DNA of 64,000 nucleotides from Odontesthes bonariensis. Its lineage: Eukaryota > Chordata > Actinopteri > Atheriniformes > Atherinopsidae. Positions 1 to 11,696 of the stretch are shown here, piece by piece. The notes beneath the pieces were generated by a model. The model was given only the letters and a program-made list of their open reading frames with translations, had not been told where the DNA came from and made no database searches. The translations under genes were made by a program, and so were the position numbers. Position 1 is the stretch's first letter. Every line of letters begins with the position of its first letter. The stretch spans positions 8,923,586 through 8,987,585 of the forward strand of contig NC_134528.1 in the NCBI RefSeq assembly GCF_027942865.1, in the 5' to 3' direction.

Positions 1-566
1 GTTTTCGAGACGAATAGATACAGTGACCAGGTACTTCAGACTCCAGCTCGAGCAAAGATGGCAAGGTGGGCACACGTAACTGTGCCGGAGATGAAAACAT
101 TTATTGGAATGTGTATGGGCTCCTTGTGCTGCCAGTACGAAGAGACTGGCAATAAAATAAATAGATAAATAAATAATTTAAATATAAAATTAAATTTTAT
201 TTTATTTTATTACTGTTTTCTAATTGAAAATAGCGCTGTTCCTGCACTTTACTTTTTATTTTATTTTATAACTGTTTTTTTATTGAAAATAGTGCTGTTC
301 CTGCACTTTACTTTTTACATTTTCTATTTTCGTGAAGGTGTATGTAAATAAACTCAATTTCCAAAGAAAGCCACAGGTGTAAGCTCTCAAATACTTTTTG
401 AATTTTGTTTCTATCTGCTACAGAGGCTGAGAAATCAATCATTTAGTAGGCGTTGACACAATTGCTGAATTTCCAGAAAAACTTCAGGTTTTAGGGGGTC
501 TTTCTGAAATCGCCCATAGGTTTTACAGGCATTCTTTTCCAGGCGTCTTAGGCCTAAATGGGTTAA
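1..566 (+). mobile_element. piggyBac-family DNA transposon remnant, internally deleted, cut by the window edge
   Basis: Positions 3-167 read FETNRYSDQ...MARWAHVTVPEMKTFIGMCMG and then a short cysteine-containing tail (SLCCQYEETGNKINR) before TAA. The first part resembles the N-terminal part of the PGBD/piggyBac DDE transposase domain. The tail resembles the last residues of the C-terminal cysteine-rich finger, so most of the catalytic domain appears to be deleted. The 3' end at about 540-562 (CGTCTTAGGCCTAAATGGG) is followed by TTAA at 563-566, the piggyBac target duplication. Read on the minus strand this gives TTAACCCATTTAGGCC, a typical element terminus. It is non-functional. The 5' end lies outside the window. 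Confidence 0.7.
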
Positions 567-1660
567 AATGAGCTTTTTTTTTCTTTTTTTTTTAAACTTA
601 TGTGGTCCTCAAGATAATAGAAAAGAAGCCAGAAGTTAAATGAAAGCCTCTAACCAAATTCCAGGATGTCTCTTATCAATTAAAAAAATCTGAATGCAAA
701 ACCAGTGTTTTTTTCCTCCTCTTTTAGGCACTAACAAACCAACAGCAGCTTAAACCAGTGGAAATAACTTTAACTCCCTCTTCATCCAAGATAAATCATT
801 TCTTCCTCCAACCTCAAACTTGGCTCACTTTACTCCACAGCTGCTATTTTGGGGGAGAAACACCACATACCCTATCAATTCAGACAAATATCCCACTGAA
901 TGATTTGCATGATTTTATATCCTGACAGGTAACCAACATGCAACATAAAAAATCTCAGACCTGGATTAAATGGCATTCATGTAGCAGCCAAGATATGTCA
1001 AGAATTTACAGTTTTTAAAGGAAATCGGTGTTCATCACTCCTCCCATGTGCTTCTTCTTTTTAATAGTCTGGCAGAAATAATAATAATAATGGGTTCTTT
1101 CATAATGAATGGTCACATGACAATAAAAGTGCAAGGTTGTTAAGATACTCAGGGTGGGTCGACTTACCCACTGGCTCATTTTACCCTGCTCTGCCCTCTC
1201 CATGAACTCTGTGCGATGTGTTCAAAAACATTAACAACACCAAGTCTGCCAAGACTGCATTATTGGATTGACATCAGAGTTTAATAGCATCTATGTTGGA
1301 CCATGTTCCACCTCTGCTGCCAACAAAGATGCAAACACTAAGAGTATACACTGTGGAACATAACCTGACGAAGACCACAACCCAAATGTTCCATATTCTA
1401 TAAGAGCTGATTGAGTATGGACCTCTTTAGACTTTTTTCCCCTTCTCCGTGCTCCATGGAAGCAGATACATTTCTTTAAATTCCCCACGCTGTTTCTAGT
1501 ATTTTCTGACACAACATACTAACTTACACTGTCAGTGTCTTTCCATATACATGATCCTTCGGCTTTAAATACTAAATTTAGCGTTACGTGTGTATCAATC
1601 CGCTGCTTAAAATAGTTCCAGAATTATCAGTAGAAGTCGGCAGTCTATGTCGTTATTGAT
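567..1660. other. intergenic sequence, no gene seen
   Basis: AT-rich sequence downstream of the calcoco2 stop codon. Two minus-strand open frames (around 1015-1203 and 1291-1512) carry no recognisable domain. In particular, no C2H2 zinc-finger exon, which would be expected for a full-length calcoco2, was seen here. Confidence 0.5.
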
Positions 1661-1665
1661 TTATT
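1660..1665 (-). terminator. calcoco2: polyadenylation signal AATAAA of calcoco2 overlapping the stop codon
   Basis: TTTATT on the plus strand is AATAAA on the minus strand. It overlaps the predicted TAA stop at 1661-1663, which would leave an almost absent 3' UTR. This either marks a compact gene end or means the last exon is mis-assigned. Confidence 0.35.
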
Positions 1666-4650
1666 GTGTTTTGCTGAAAATAACAGGCATAAATAATCGT
1701 GCATCCCCTGCTGCATCGATTCTCGCCTTGGCGGAGGAATGTATGAAGTCTTGCTGAAATAATTACGCAGCAAAATGATTTACCTGTAGAAGCTGGATGC
1801 CATCTGTTGTTTTGAACAGCTCCCGTTCTCCTTCTCTAAGTTTGGCTTTCAGCCTAAAAGACACAGAGACCTGAGCGTTGGAGGCCTGAACACATTGTGC
1901 AGTAACCCCTAACAGCTGCTACATTTATAAAAGATAAGGGTGCTGACTTGACTCACTTGGTAATCTCCTCACTTTGAGCATCACCCTTCATCCTCAGCTC
2001 CTCGCGCTCCTCTTTGAGCTGATTGATCTTCATCACAGCTTGCTCGTATTTCTCCAGAAGAAATGCAACACACAAATATGAGCACAGGAGGAGGCTGGTG
2101 TTAGATTTTAGCAAGATAAAATCCTCTTACCTCTGTTTTTCTGGATGAATTCAAGCTCTGACTCTGCCTTTCCTGCTCAGTGGAGTTCTGTTCCTGTATT
2201 TCCATCTGCTTTGCCAGCTGCATCATCAACTCCTCCTAACAGTAACACCAGAGTTAGGTTTTAACACTGACGATGCAGCACTGAGTTTAGATTTCACACA
2301 TAAACTGCGGACAAACCTTTAAGCGGTCGTTCTCCCTAATCTGCAGCTGCAACATGCCTTTTAATTTTTTATTTTCCTCCTTGATCTGATCCATTTCTTC
2401 AGCCAGTTCAGCCTGATCTGTCAGTCTCTGGTCATTCAGCTCCTGCACAAATCAAACACACCAAGTCAGCAAGTCAAAGTTCAATTGGAAGTGGACTACT
2501 TTCTTTTTCCCGATGAGCAAATATAGACAGTCAAAAAGAAAAGAAAGTCGGGTAAGCAGACCTTGAAGCATTCAGTTTCTTTCTTCTCCCTCTGCAGATC
2601 ACTTCTTAAAGTTTCATTTTCTGCTTTCATCTGGTCCAACTCTTTCTGTAGTTCAGCTTTCTCCCGTAGACTATGATCTACTTGCTCCTGGGATACAAAG
2701 ATATACATGTTGAGTAAATAAAAAGCTTTATCTACTTGTGGAGATCAGCTTTGCACAACAGGTACAAAAAGCACAAAAAGTCCTGCAGTCAGATATTAGC
2801 TTATTAACTAGTAAAAAAAAAAGAAAAAGGGTAAGGGATCAGAATGGCTCATTTTTAACTGCTGTAGATTATATCATCTGTTACATCGACGTGTGCATCA
2901 GCAGGGTAGCTTGTGAAGGAATGGTCAATAATTCCACACGGTTTGTTAAAATGGTATTTTCTATTATTAATCTACATTTACAAAGTACCAAGGAAGTCTA
3001 TCAAGTAAATAAAGAAGAGTAAAAACACTAACTGTGGCGGAACAGAGGAAGAAATTATCAGAGACATTTAAATTATTCTAATCTTAAAATAGAAATTGAA
3101 ACAAAGCTTAAACTCATAACTTGTTTGGATGTGCCTAGTTACTTTCCACCACTAGTCTTCCATCTTTAAAATAATCCATAATCTGACCTTTTATTTGTAT
3201 CTTTATTCAGTGCGGAGTGAATCCACATGGAAATGCATTTTGATACCTGCGTTGTGATGACCAGGAGGTCGTCGTCTGTGCTGCTGTCCTCGCTTTCCTC
3301 CGCTGGAATCCTGAAACAGAAAGGAGTGCTGGCTCCTCTCACCTGCCCGCCGCTGTCAACGTAGCAGAACTGGTAGAACTCGATCTCATCTTTAGGCAGG
3401 TAGTATTCTGACAGCATAAAGATAAACATCGCGAATGAATGCAAGATCTAAATCTAGTTACAATGCTGTTCCTAAAGATTATTTTAGTCGCTGTTAGATC
3501 TGTCGATTATTTGATGATTATTGATCCATAAAATAAAGAAAAATGTGTTCTATAACTCACTAAAATCCAACTGATTTTAAAGCAAGTTTTCCAAAGTTTA
3601 AAACTCAAACAGAACTGACCATCATGATGCTGGAGTCAAAGGTTTCTGTGACGATTCGTCAACTAAATGGAGATGATTGATGTTTCTGTCAACAACTTAT
3701 ATTTAAGTCAGAAAATCTGACATGTATTTTTGTTTTTTGTGTCAGCAACCGAGTTTAAAGCACCTGTACAAAACAAAATACTGTACATCACATCAGTTTA
3801 GAGTCCTCAGATGAACCTGAGTCAAATGATGGGGGCCTCTATCCTTTGGGTGCCCCAAAAATCCTTCAAATTAAACGATATGAGAACATAAAACCCGTTT
3901 TTAGGTGAACAACTATTTACTTATGTCCACACAAAAGAAACAATCTTGATTAAGAAGTTTTATGTTGGTTTTCTCATAAACATCTCATCCCAAACCACAT
4001 TCATGGCTGTTCATACTGTAAATAATTGCGGACCAAAAACAAATTATGCTTAAAAAAAAATGATAAACTCACCCAGAAATATATCCATTATATATAAATC
4101 AAAATCCTTCTTGTTTGCATTCAGGATTTAGCATCTCCTGTCTTCACAGATTTGTGAAACAGGAGCCCAAAACATCAGATTTAAGGATTAATTGTGTTTG
4201 AACTGTTTATAGACTCGACAGGGATAGACATTGCAAACAAAACCTAATCCTTTTATGTGACAGTGAAAACTAAACTTACCCTTAAACACAGCTTGTCTCG
4301 TGCTCCCCACATCTTGGAATGGTTCCACCCAAACAAAGGTGTGGTAATCCTTCATTGTGCTCCACCCCACCTGTATCACAAAAAAGTTAGAAAAACTTTA
4401 GAAGTAAGAAGACGCCCCTTCGATTCACCACTTTCAGAGTATAACCATAGAGTCAAGGCAGTTTTCCCACCTTGAAAATGCCCACCCAGTCCCTGGAGTT
4501 GGGTATGACTGCAGCTTTCAGGGTGTAGCGGCAGGTGATGGGGGTTGAAGGCGGGTAAGATTTTGGGATGTCGATGAACACCACCTGAGAGAAGGTGGGA
4601 GCTGGGACGTCAGCTGATAGGCCTACTGGTGCCTCTGTGGGGCTCTCCAT
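1661..4650 (-). CDS. calcoco2: calcoco2-like (NDP52) selective autophagy receptor, nine coding exons
   Basis: Predicted receptor linking ubiquitin or galectin-marked cargo to LC3 in the cytosol. Coding exons on the minus strand: 4650-4471, 4370-4280, 3407-3247, 2687-2562, 2442-2317, 2235-2131, 2051-1957, 1853-1784, 1753-1661. All phases agree and the sum is about 348 residues. Exons 1-3 encode a SKICH domain ([62 protein letters not shown]), followed by DDDLLVITTQ, which matches the non-canonical LC3C-binding motif region of mammalian CALCOCO2. Exons 4-8 are heptad-rich coiled coil. The start has an acceptor one base upstream of the ATG (CTGCAG/C-ATG), so a 5' non-coding exon exists. The last exon (QDFIHSSAKARID...) is the least certain. 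No zinc fingers are seen, against about 446 residues with C-terminal fingers in human. The TTLL6-CALCOCO2 adjacency matches human 17q21. CALCOCO1 or TAX1BP1 are less likely on synteny. Confidence 0.85.
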
Positions 4651-5121
4651 GCTGCAGTCTGTTTGCCAAGAAACACACGGTATTTCATGAGTCTGACTGC
4701 TGACAACAGGTGCTTCAAACTTACGTCAGAAAGCAGCACCGCTGTTTTTAAAGGCCCTCTTCTTCCTGTTGTTCTTGTTTGTTTTATTTATGCGAACGCA
4801 AAATCTGGTTTTACTTTTCTCACCCAGAAATTATTCAAATATTTATTTTCTGCAAACAAAAGGCCGATATTCGGTTTTAAAATCCCTCTTGCCTGTATAT
4901 TCAATCCAATACTGTGTGTGTATATATGTATATATACATATATAATAAAGAAACTGCGTAAAAAGATAAATCGAAAGTAAAAAAAAAAAAAGAAAGTCTT
5001 ACAGACCAAAATAGAATCATTAAATCTGGGAAATATTGATACAAAATAGTGTTTTAAACTCAAGTTCACTCCAAAACCTTAAAATAACGTCGAAAGTTGA
5101 AGAAAAACACATCAAACTTAC

Positions 5122-5210
5122 GTTTGTTTTCAGCTGTCGCCGAAGAGTGCTTCACCCGTGTCCGCTTGGAGCCAGGGTGCTGCGTTCAGGTGCTGCTTGG
5201 ATATTTGAAG
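5122..5210 (-). other. calcoco2: candidate 5' non-coding exon of calcoco2
   Basis: On the minus strand a GC-richer stretch ends in GCTGAAAACAAAC followed by a good donor GTAAGT at 5121-5116. The first coding exon has a splice acceptor just before its ATG, so an upstream leader exon is required, and this is the best placed donor. A second donor-like site (GTAAGT after TTTCTGAC, about 4724) could serve an alternative leader. The 5' boundary is not visible. Confidence 0.4.
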
Positions 5211-6728
5211 AGCTAATACGTAAAACTGACGACACGTTGAAAATATTCCTTCTATCAAAAGTAATTTAATTATTCTTTTTTTCTTTTAAAGGAAAAAATA
5301 CAATACTTTGTCAACAAAATATTATCAAATAAACCTATTGCTTATCAACCTGAATGAAAAATCTTTAAAAAATAAAAAATAAATTTGATGCAACTAAAAA
5401 TTTGACTATAATTCGTTTTGTGTACTTTAGAATGAAAAAAGTTGCACGTTTTACGTCTATTAAAAACTTCCACAATTTAAAATTTAAACGTGACTATGTG
5501 AAGGTTATAAGCCTACTTAAACCAAAATAACTGATTTTAGTGGAAACACAGGCAAAATAAAATTGTTAATATTTATATCAATCTACAAAGTAACTGCACA
5601 AACTTTATATCACAGTTTTGTTTAGCTCTGATTTCGCCTCGATTTGTGCGCACTTACAATTTGGACAAATTCATTTTATTTTTGTGTCTCTGAAGGCATC
5701 GGGGGCTACGTTGTGTCCGGAAGGGACGATTGCATTCTGGGAAATGTGGTTCAGCTCCCTCTTTTTCCTTCCTCTTACTGGTAGTTTTCTTTAAAACACA
5801 AGAGGGAGACAAACTCTTTTCGTCTGCTAAACTGATCAAATATTGTAATTAACTAATTAATAAATTATATATATATATTTTATTTCTAAGTCGTGTATAT
5901 ATATTTGTTGTATTTTGTTCCGAACTAGTAAGAAAGGTTCTTATCAAATATGTTAAAAGAGTTTCATCATGAATTAAAACTTTTGTTCAAAGAACTTTGG
6001 GTACTTTGGGAATTTGGTACATTTTCAATAGCACTTTGAGAACATTAAGATAATTACCGATGATGAACTTTCAAGAAAATGTTTCAAACCATCTCATAAT
6101 TCTTATTTATTTGATGCAATTTGTTGCCAATATGTACGTGAAAGCTCTTTTACAATGTTAAAATTGTCAATGGTAAGTGAAGCATCCTCACCCATACAAA
6201 ATAAACATCTGTTTGGAATTCTTATATTTGATATTCTATGTAAAATATGCTAATATACTGTTGTCCACTGAGGATGTTTATTGATTTAACTAGTTTTTAC
6301 AGCTAGAATGCTTTGTATACATAAATATGTAAATGCATTTGCATAAGTAAAAAGTAAATGTGAAAGTTAGGCACTTGTGATTGAAGCAAATCAAGGGAAA
6401 GGAGTGAAGAAATATGGCACATAGGATGTAACAAAAAAAAACATTTATTCTGGTTGTTTGCTAAAAAATTTTTGCTCTCAAAGCTGTAATAATATGACAC
6501 AATAATCAACATTATTCAAGCGCAACTATCTTTGCAAAATGTGAAAAGCTGAACAAAATATGTGAGATGTTTTTCAATTCTATTAAATTAATCAATGCAA
6601 AACAGCTCGACTGAAAGGTATGGCTACTGATGCATATTTTCTCATCGATGAGCCAACAACCAATCAGAGTTGAGACCTCTAACATCCTCGGCTTGTGATT
6701 GGTTACAGTCTTAGGACACTGCAGAGAT
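5211..6728. other. AT-rich intergenic spacer between calcoco2 and ttll6
   Basis: No coding exon or recognised element was seen. It lies between divergently transcribed calcoco2 and ttll6 and may hold their promoters, but no TATA box or other clear core element could be assigned. Confidence 0.4.
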
Positions 6729-6734
6729 GCGCGC

Positions 6735-6765
<31 letters not shown>

Positions 6766-6768
6766 TGT
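6729..6768. repeat. (GC)n(GT)n compound dinucleotide repeat
   Basis: About 20 bases of alternating GC run directly into about 20 bases of alternating GT. This is a perfect purine-pyrimidine alternation of 40 bp, the type of sequence that can adopt Z-DNA. Confidence 0.95.
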
Positions 6769-6799
6769 CCTGTAAAGTTCATTCATGTTTACGTTTGTG

Positions 6800-6912
6800 G
6801 GTTGCAGCGCTACTGTCCGCCCAGCCAACATCAAAGCGAAACAACTTACAGGGTTAGAAAAATAAATCAGCTCGGTTACTCAGCGGCAACGAGAGCACAC
6901 ACTTTTTCAACG
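6800..6912 (+). other. ttll6: possible 5' non-coding exon of ttll6
   Basis: A GC-richer stretch ends in TTTTTCAACG followed by a donor-like GTAATG at 6913. The first ttll6 coding exon begins two bases after an AG acceptor (CTCACTCAG/G-ATG, 11696), so a leader exon upstream is expected. The assignment is by position only. Confidence 0.25.
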
Positions 6913-7328
6913 GTAATGTCCTGTTTTTGACCCTTTACATTGTTTAAAGTTCGCGTTTAAGATCAGTTGCTAACGGTCGTTAGCGTAAAACTGCTCTAGC
7001 TGGGAGAGGTCGGCATTCTGTTACCATAGTAACAGCGCAGCACATATAGGCTGAGCGGTTGGAAGTATGTTGTTTGCTCTGTTAACTTAAACACTCAAAC
7101 TGCGTCGCTTTTGGACACACTAATGTACAAATACAACTGAGAGCAGTTTTTTAATCGATGGCTCCCGTGAAAAAACTCATAAATGTTTCTCAGTAACTGC
7201 CGGATTTTTCTGTATCACGTAAACATGAAATAATCGCGGCTAGTAGCCCGAACAGAGCTAGACACCAGACAATTAAATGTATAGATATGAATTACATAAT
7301 TAATAAATGTATGTCCGATTTCACTTCC

Positions 7329-7715
7329 AGCCAGCATGTCCATGTGGGGCCAATCAGGTTTAAATTTGGGCTGCAGATAAGGTTCCCACGTGGGTTTGTT
7401 CGCAGTTTCCATGGTGGCCTCACCTGTGTTTGCCCATATGGGTTTCAAAGTGCAACTTGAGGGGTTAGGGGTTAGGGTTACCCTAAGCCTTAAATTATTC
7501 CAAAGGCAATACAGATAAACACATCACACAAAGTAAAAGAATGTTCGCATTTAAATTGGCTAAATGCAAAGTCCAACCAAAGCCACACAGCAACTTGAAA
7601 CCCATATGGGCAAACACAGGTGAAGCCACCGTGGAAACTGCGGACAAACCCACTTGGGACCTTTATCTGCAACCCAAATTTAACCCTTATGGGCCCCACA
7701 TGGACATGCTGGCTG
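7329..7715. repeat. fold-back (inverted-repeat) element with about 128-bp arms
   Basis: The left arm 7329-7456 and right arm about 7590-7715 are near-perfect inverted copies by eye. For example CAGCCAGCATGTCCATGTGG at 7328 recurs inverted at the right end, and CCCATATGGGTTTCAA at 7434 recurs as TTGAAACCCATATGGG at 7595. The central spacer contains a short telomere-like run (GGGGTTAGGGGTTAGGGTTA, about 7460-7480). It has the structure of a non-autonomous DNA transposon. No coding capacity is seen. Confidence 0.8.
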
Positions 7716-8094
7716 ACCACCCAGTTTGCACTTAATATTTATATTTGATACATATATTTTCTGCTGAGCAACGGTTATATAAGTGTGACAAATGCCATGT
7801 TTATGATAAAAGATTGTGATGTGTTCACGGTGCATTGGATTGTGAGCAACAACATTGAAAAAGCTACAAAGTATATTTAACTTGGCCAAAATGTATGATA
7901 TTATTAAAGTGTCAGTGTTTAATATCCGTAGTCCACCTGTAAACAAACAAAAATCAAAAAAAGGATTTGTCAGAGGGGAGGTTGCAGACTGAAAGACAAC
8001 CACAGAGATTGGAAAAATAGTAGATACAAACCAGCTACATGAACAATGACAATTAAAACACAAATTGTACACACACACATTTAATTATACATGA

Positions 8095-8790
8095 ATCAAC
8101 AGTAAAGGTAAAATAAAAGGACCACAGTGAGATGTAAAGATGATCAGAAAATGATACAAATAGACTAATAAAGAGAAATGTTCATTTAAAAAGAATCATT
8201 ATGAGCATAAGTAAATGTAAAATTACTACAGAGAAACAAATTAATCAATTAAAATGACCACAAAATGATAGAAATTAAGAATAAGATATGCTATATGACA
8301 GAAAAGACAAGGAATGATTCAAGAAGAGCTGCAAATTTAATACAGTTATATAGAAAATGTACACATAAAGGCAGAATCAACAAAAAAAGAGATACAAAAG
8401 AAAGGTAATAGCACTGCAAAGACATATAACATGACCTGCAATTCATACAAGGACACAGGATCAACCAAACAGAAGCACATAATAATAACATAAATGTAAA
8501 ATTACTATAGAGAGGCATGAATCAGCCACAGAGACATAAAAGAACCGCAAAAGAAATAGAAATACCATTAGGTGACAAATCTGCCACTAAATGACTGTAA
8601 AAAGATGACAATCATCCACAAAGAGATGCAACCAACTAACTAAGAGATGCAAAATGAACAGAAATTAATGCACAATAACTGCAAAGAGACATGAACTGAA
8701 TAAAATCACATTTCGCGTGACTAGCAACTGATACAGTCCAAATCTTTCTCAAAGAGATGGAAAATTAAAGCAAAGATACACCAACCAAAG
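8095..8790. repeat. degenerate minisatellite built on CACAAAGAGATGCAAAATGA-like units
   Basis: Imperfect units of roughly 20-30 bp recur: AAGAGATGCAACC (8619), AAGAGATGCAAAATGAACAG (8641), CAAAGAGACATGAACTG (8683), CACAAAATGATAGAAATT (8259). The copies are strongly diverged, so the edges are approximate. Confidence 0.5.
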
Positions 8791-11696
8791 CATCATCATC
8801 TGTCAGTTTTAATCCTTTTAATGACTACAACCAAAACAAGCTGCCAGCATATATTAACTATCCTTATTATCAATCTAGAAATATACCGTCATTGCAGACA
8901 TTCACACAGACACGCACACAAATCAAATACTCTCAAGCACGCACTGTGTTGGTCCTTCAGTTTAGCCAACATCCTTGCTGGAAGCTTAGCTGCTGATCTT
9001 TAAAGCATCATAACAAAAGCCCGACACAGAGGAGTGAATGTGGAAGGGTGTAAGGTGTCAGCTAGTGATTAATTAATGTTGATTGATTGATTGATTGATC
9101 GAAGAATCCGATCAGCTAACGAGATTTGTCCTTTTCTGTCACCTCATTGTCATTCAGTCCTTTTTGTCTTAATTGACACTTGGTCAGCTGACTGCTTTGT
9201 ACTCTTCTTTGTCTGCTGTTTGACCAACATTGCCCCTTCTGCATGTGCTCTATTTTTAATGTCTTCAGTGGAAGGCCAGGCTTCAGCTGAAGGATCTTTA
9301 TTTCAGCTTGGCCAAGAAGATAGATGTCCAGCCTCTTCGCTTACTCTTCTCATCGCTGCAGCGCTTTTCAGCACAGATTTACATTTAACAACTCGAGGCA
9401 CTGAAAAGCCCTTCTCCTATTTCAGTGAACAAATATCAGGGATTATCCCTCTCTACTTACCCCCTGCCGAGGTCTCCTGCTCATTTTCTCTCCATCGTGT
9501 CATGACGTATCGGGTTTTTCTAATTTGTCACCAGATCCTTTGCTTGACTATATGAGTCAATCTGAGCTAATTCACCCTTGTGATGGTACAAATCTGCTCT
9601 GTTTCTTCAGAGACAAGAAGAAGACGGCGCCCAGAGGTGAGATGTTGCTCATTGGTTTGTCCGCCGAGGAGCGTGATGGCACCTTTAAAGATTCTTGAAA
9701 TAAATATCCCTGTGTCAAAGATGTGTGGAGACTGAGAGACAAGTGCTGCTTCTTCCAATGCCGCTGTCCTCACAAATGTAGCTTTAACAGTGCAGGTGAG
9801 TAAAAGACTTCTTAAAAGATGATAAATCAACGTCACAGTCAGCAAAGAGAGCTAAAACTAATGCAGATCAATGTAACAGTTCTACTTTCACCTATTTTCT
9901 GAGCTCCATTTATAATTTTTGTTGTTTTGGAGAGCTGTTGATTCTTTTCACGACACATTTGATATATATATATAATTTTTTTTTTTGTCGTGTTTGTGTT
10001 GTTTCTTTTCACTGAGAGATATTTCCAATAATTTCCCTTCCCGTCTGTATCAGTGAGGCCTGAATCCTAGATCCAGTTCAAGAGCAGCACATACTGCAGC
10101 CTCTACTTATGAAATCATTATCTCTAATCTGTTTTATTTCAGTGAATTAGTTTAATCTAAGAAGGGTTTTGCACCACTGACAACAAGTAACAACTAGTTA
10201 ATTGATCAGTTTAACATGTAGTAATTGTGCAATTTCAAAAAAAGGGTTAGGGGTTGTTGATGGATGTTGATGTCTCCCAAATGTTTATAGATTTGCTTTA
10301 TTTATTTTGGTGTTTTTTTTATCATTACACATTGAATATCTTTGCGTTTTTGGACAAATTAAGCAGTTTCACAATCTGACTTTGCTAATTTGAACAAAGC
10401 AAACAGATAAAAAAATGAATTTATCGGTAAAGGCACATGCGTGTGAGCGTTTACATGTGCTATGCTGAATAATGTTTGCAGCAATTTACACTGGAGCCAC
10501 TGATAGTGTGGTGAGGACAGCAATTATAAAGGTGTTATTTTTGTACCTGTAGTTGTTCAACACTTAGAGTCCTTGAGAAATCATTTGCGGGGCCGTAACT
10601 GAATACAATCTGAGGTCAGTGGGGCGTCTCAGCCCAGTGTAAAGCTCACACCGAGGGCCAGGATTATCTAGATCACTGGATCAGAATACTGTTACCCAGC
10701 ACCGTAACCTCCCACTGTGTACCTGGGATGTTCCTCCTTAGTGCTTCCAGCACCCCCTGTATTCGATCACAATCATTACCAGGAATTAACTTGACCTCCC
10801 ATTTGCCCTGTAAGACACCAGATAGGACGTGGAGGTGAACAGCTGAGACGATGCTGCAGCAGTCACCACCCACAGGGCTCAGGTCAGAGTACAGACAGAC
10901 ACTTAGAAAAGAAGAGAGGTGTATCTCTGTTCCTATCAATTTAGATTAGCAGCGAATCTTTGGCGGTGGCGGGATGAGCTGGACCACCAGTTTGGTTCAA
11001 ATTAGAATATTTGAGCTGTTAAATGGATAGTCGTATCATAATTCTGCATATTAATCATTAACCATCGGATCAAATTAAAGAATTCTGCCATATATTTTAG
11101 CTTAAACACTCCAATCAACACACTTTCTTGATATTATCGAGAACAATAAGTTTAATGTAACAGTCACACATTTAGCCGATGTTCTTAAACTCATTTGTCA
11201 TTTGACCATACTGTCAGTGTGTTTACTTGGAAATACTTCGTATTTCCATCGTACGTTTGGTCTTAAATTTAATTTAGAAGTGGTATTAAAAGGTCTTAAA
11301 AAGTCTTAAATTTAACTTGTTTATACCTGTATACAATGAAGTTGATGTTATTCTGCCGGTTCTGTCGGGGTTAACTCCTGTTGCCGTTGTTGTAGTATTA
11401 GCCTCTCTTTGTATCCGTCCTGCCACAGTACCTCTTGAATGCCAGTGTGTGACTACGTGCTGACAGGCAGAGCACTCACCTGATGAGAGGAATGGAAACG
11501 GAAACATGATTCCATGCGCACTCCTACAGCTGGTCCTTTGTTCTGTTTGATTGAGTTTCGGTGTCGGGCTGCTCAACACGTCGCTTTAAAAAAGAACCGT
11601 GTAAATAAAAGAGTGCCGGAGAATGGAATGGTATCATTTGGTAGTTGTTTACAAATCAAACACCATGACATTTGTCTTTGTTTGTGCTCACTCAGG
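8791..11696. other. spacer upstream of ttll6, no supported gene
   Basis: It contains a short (GATT)n microsatellite at 9079-9100 and two open frames without recognised domains: plus 9091-9555, and minus 10673-10939, which has two splice-acceptor-like sites and ordinary protein-like composition. I see no other structure. Confidence 0.4.

Noticed and set aside
9091-9555. 154-codon plus-strand open frame upstream of ttll6
   Set aside because: No domain; hydrophobic runs come from T-rich DNA; no splice or family evidence.
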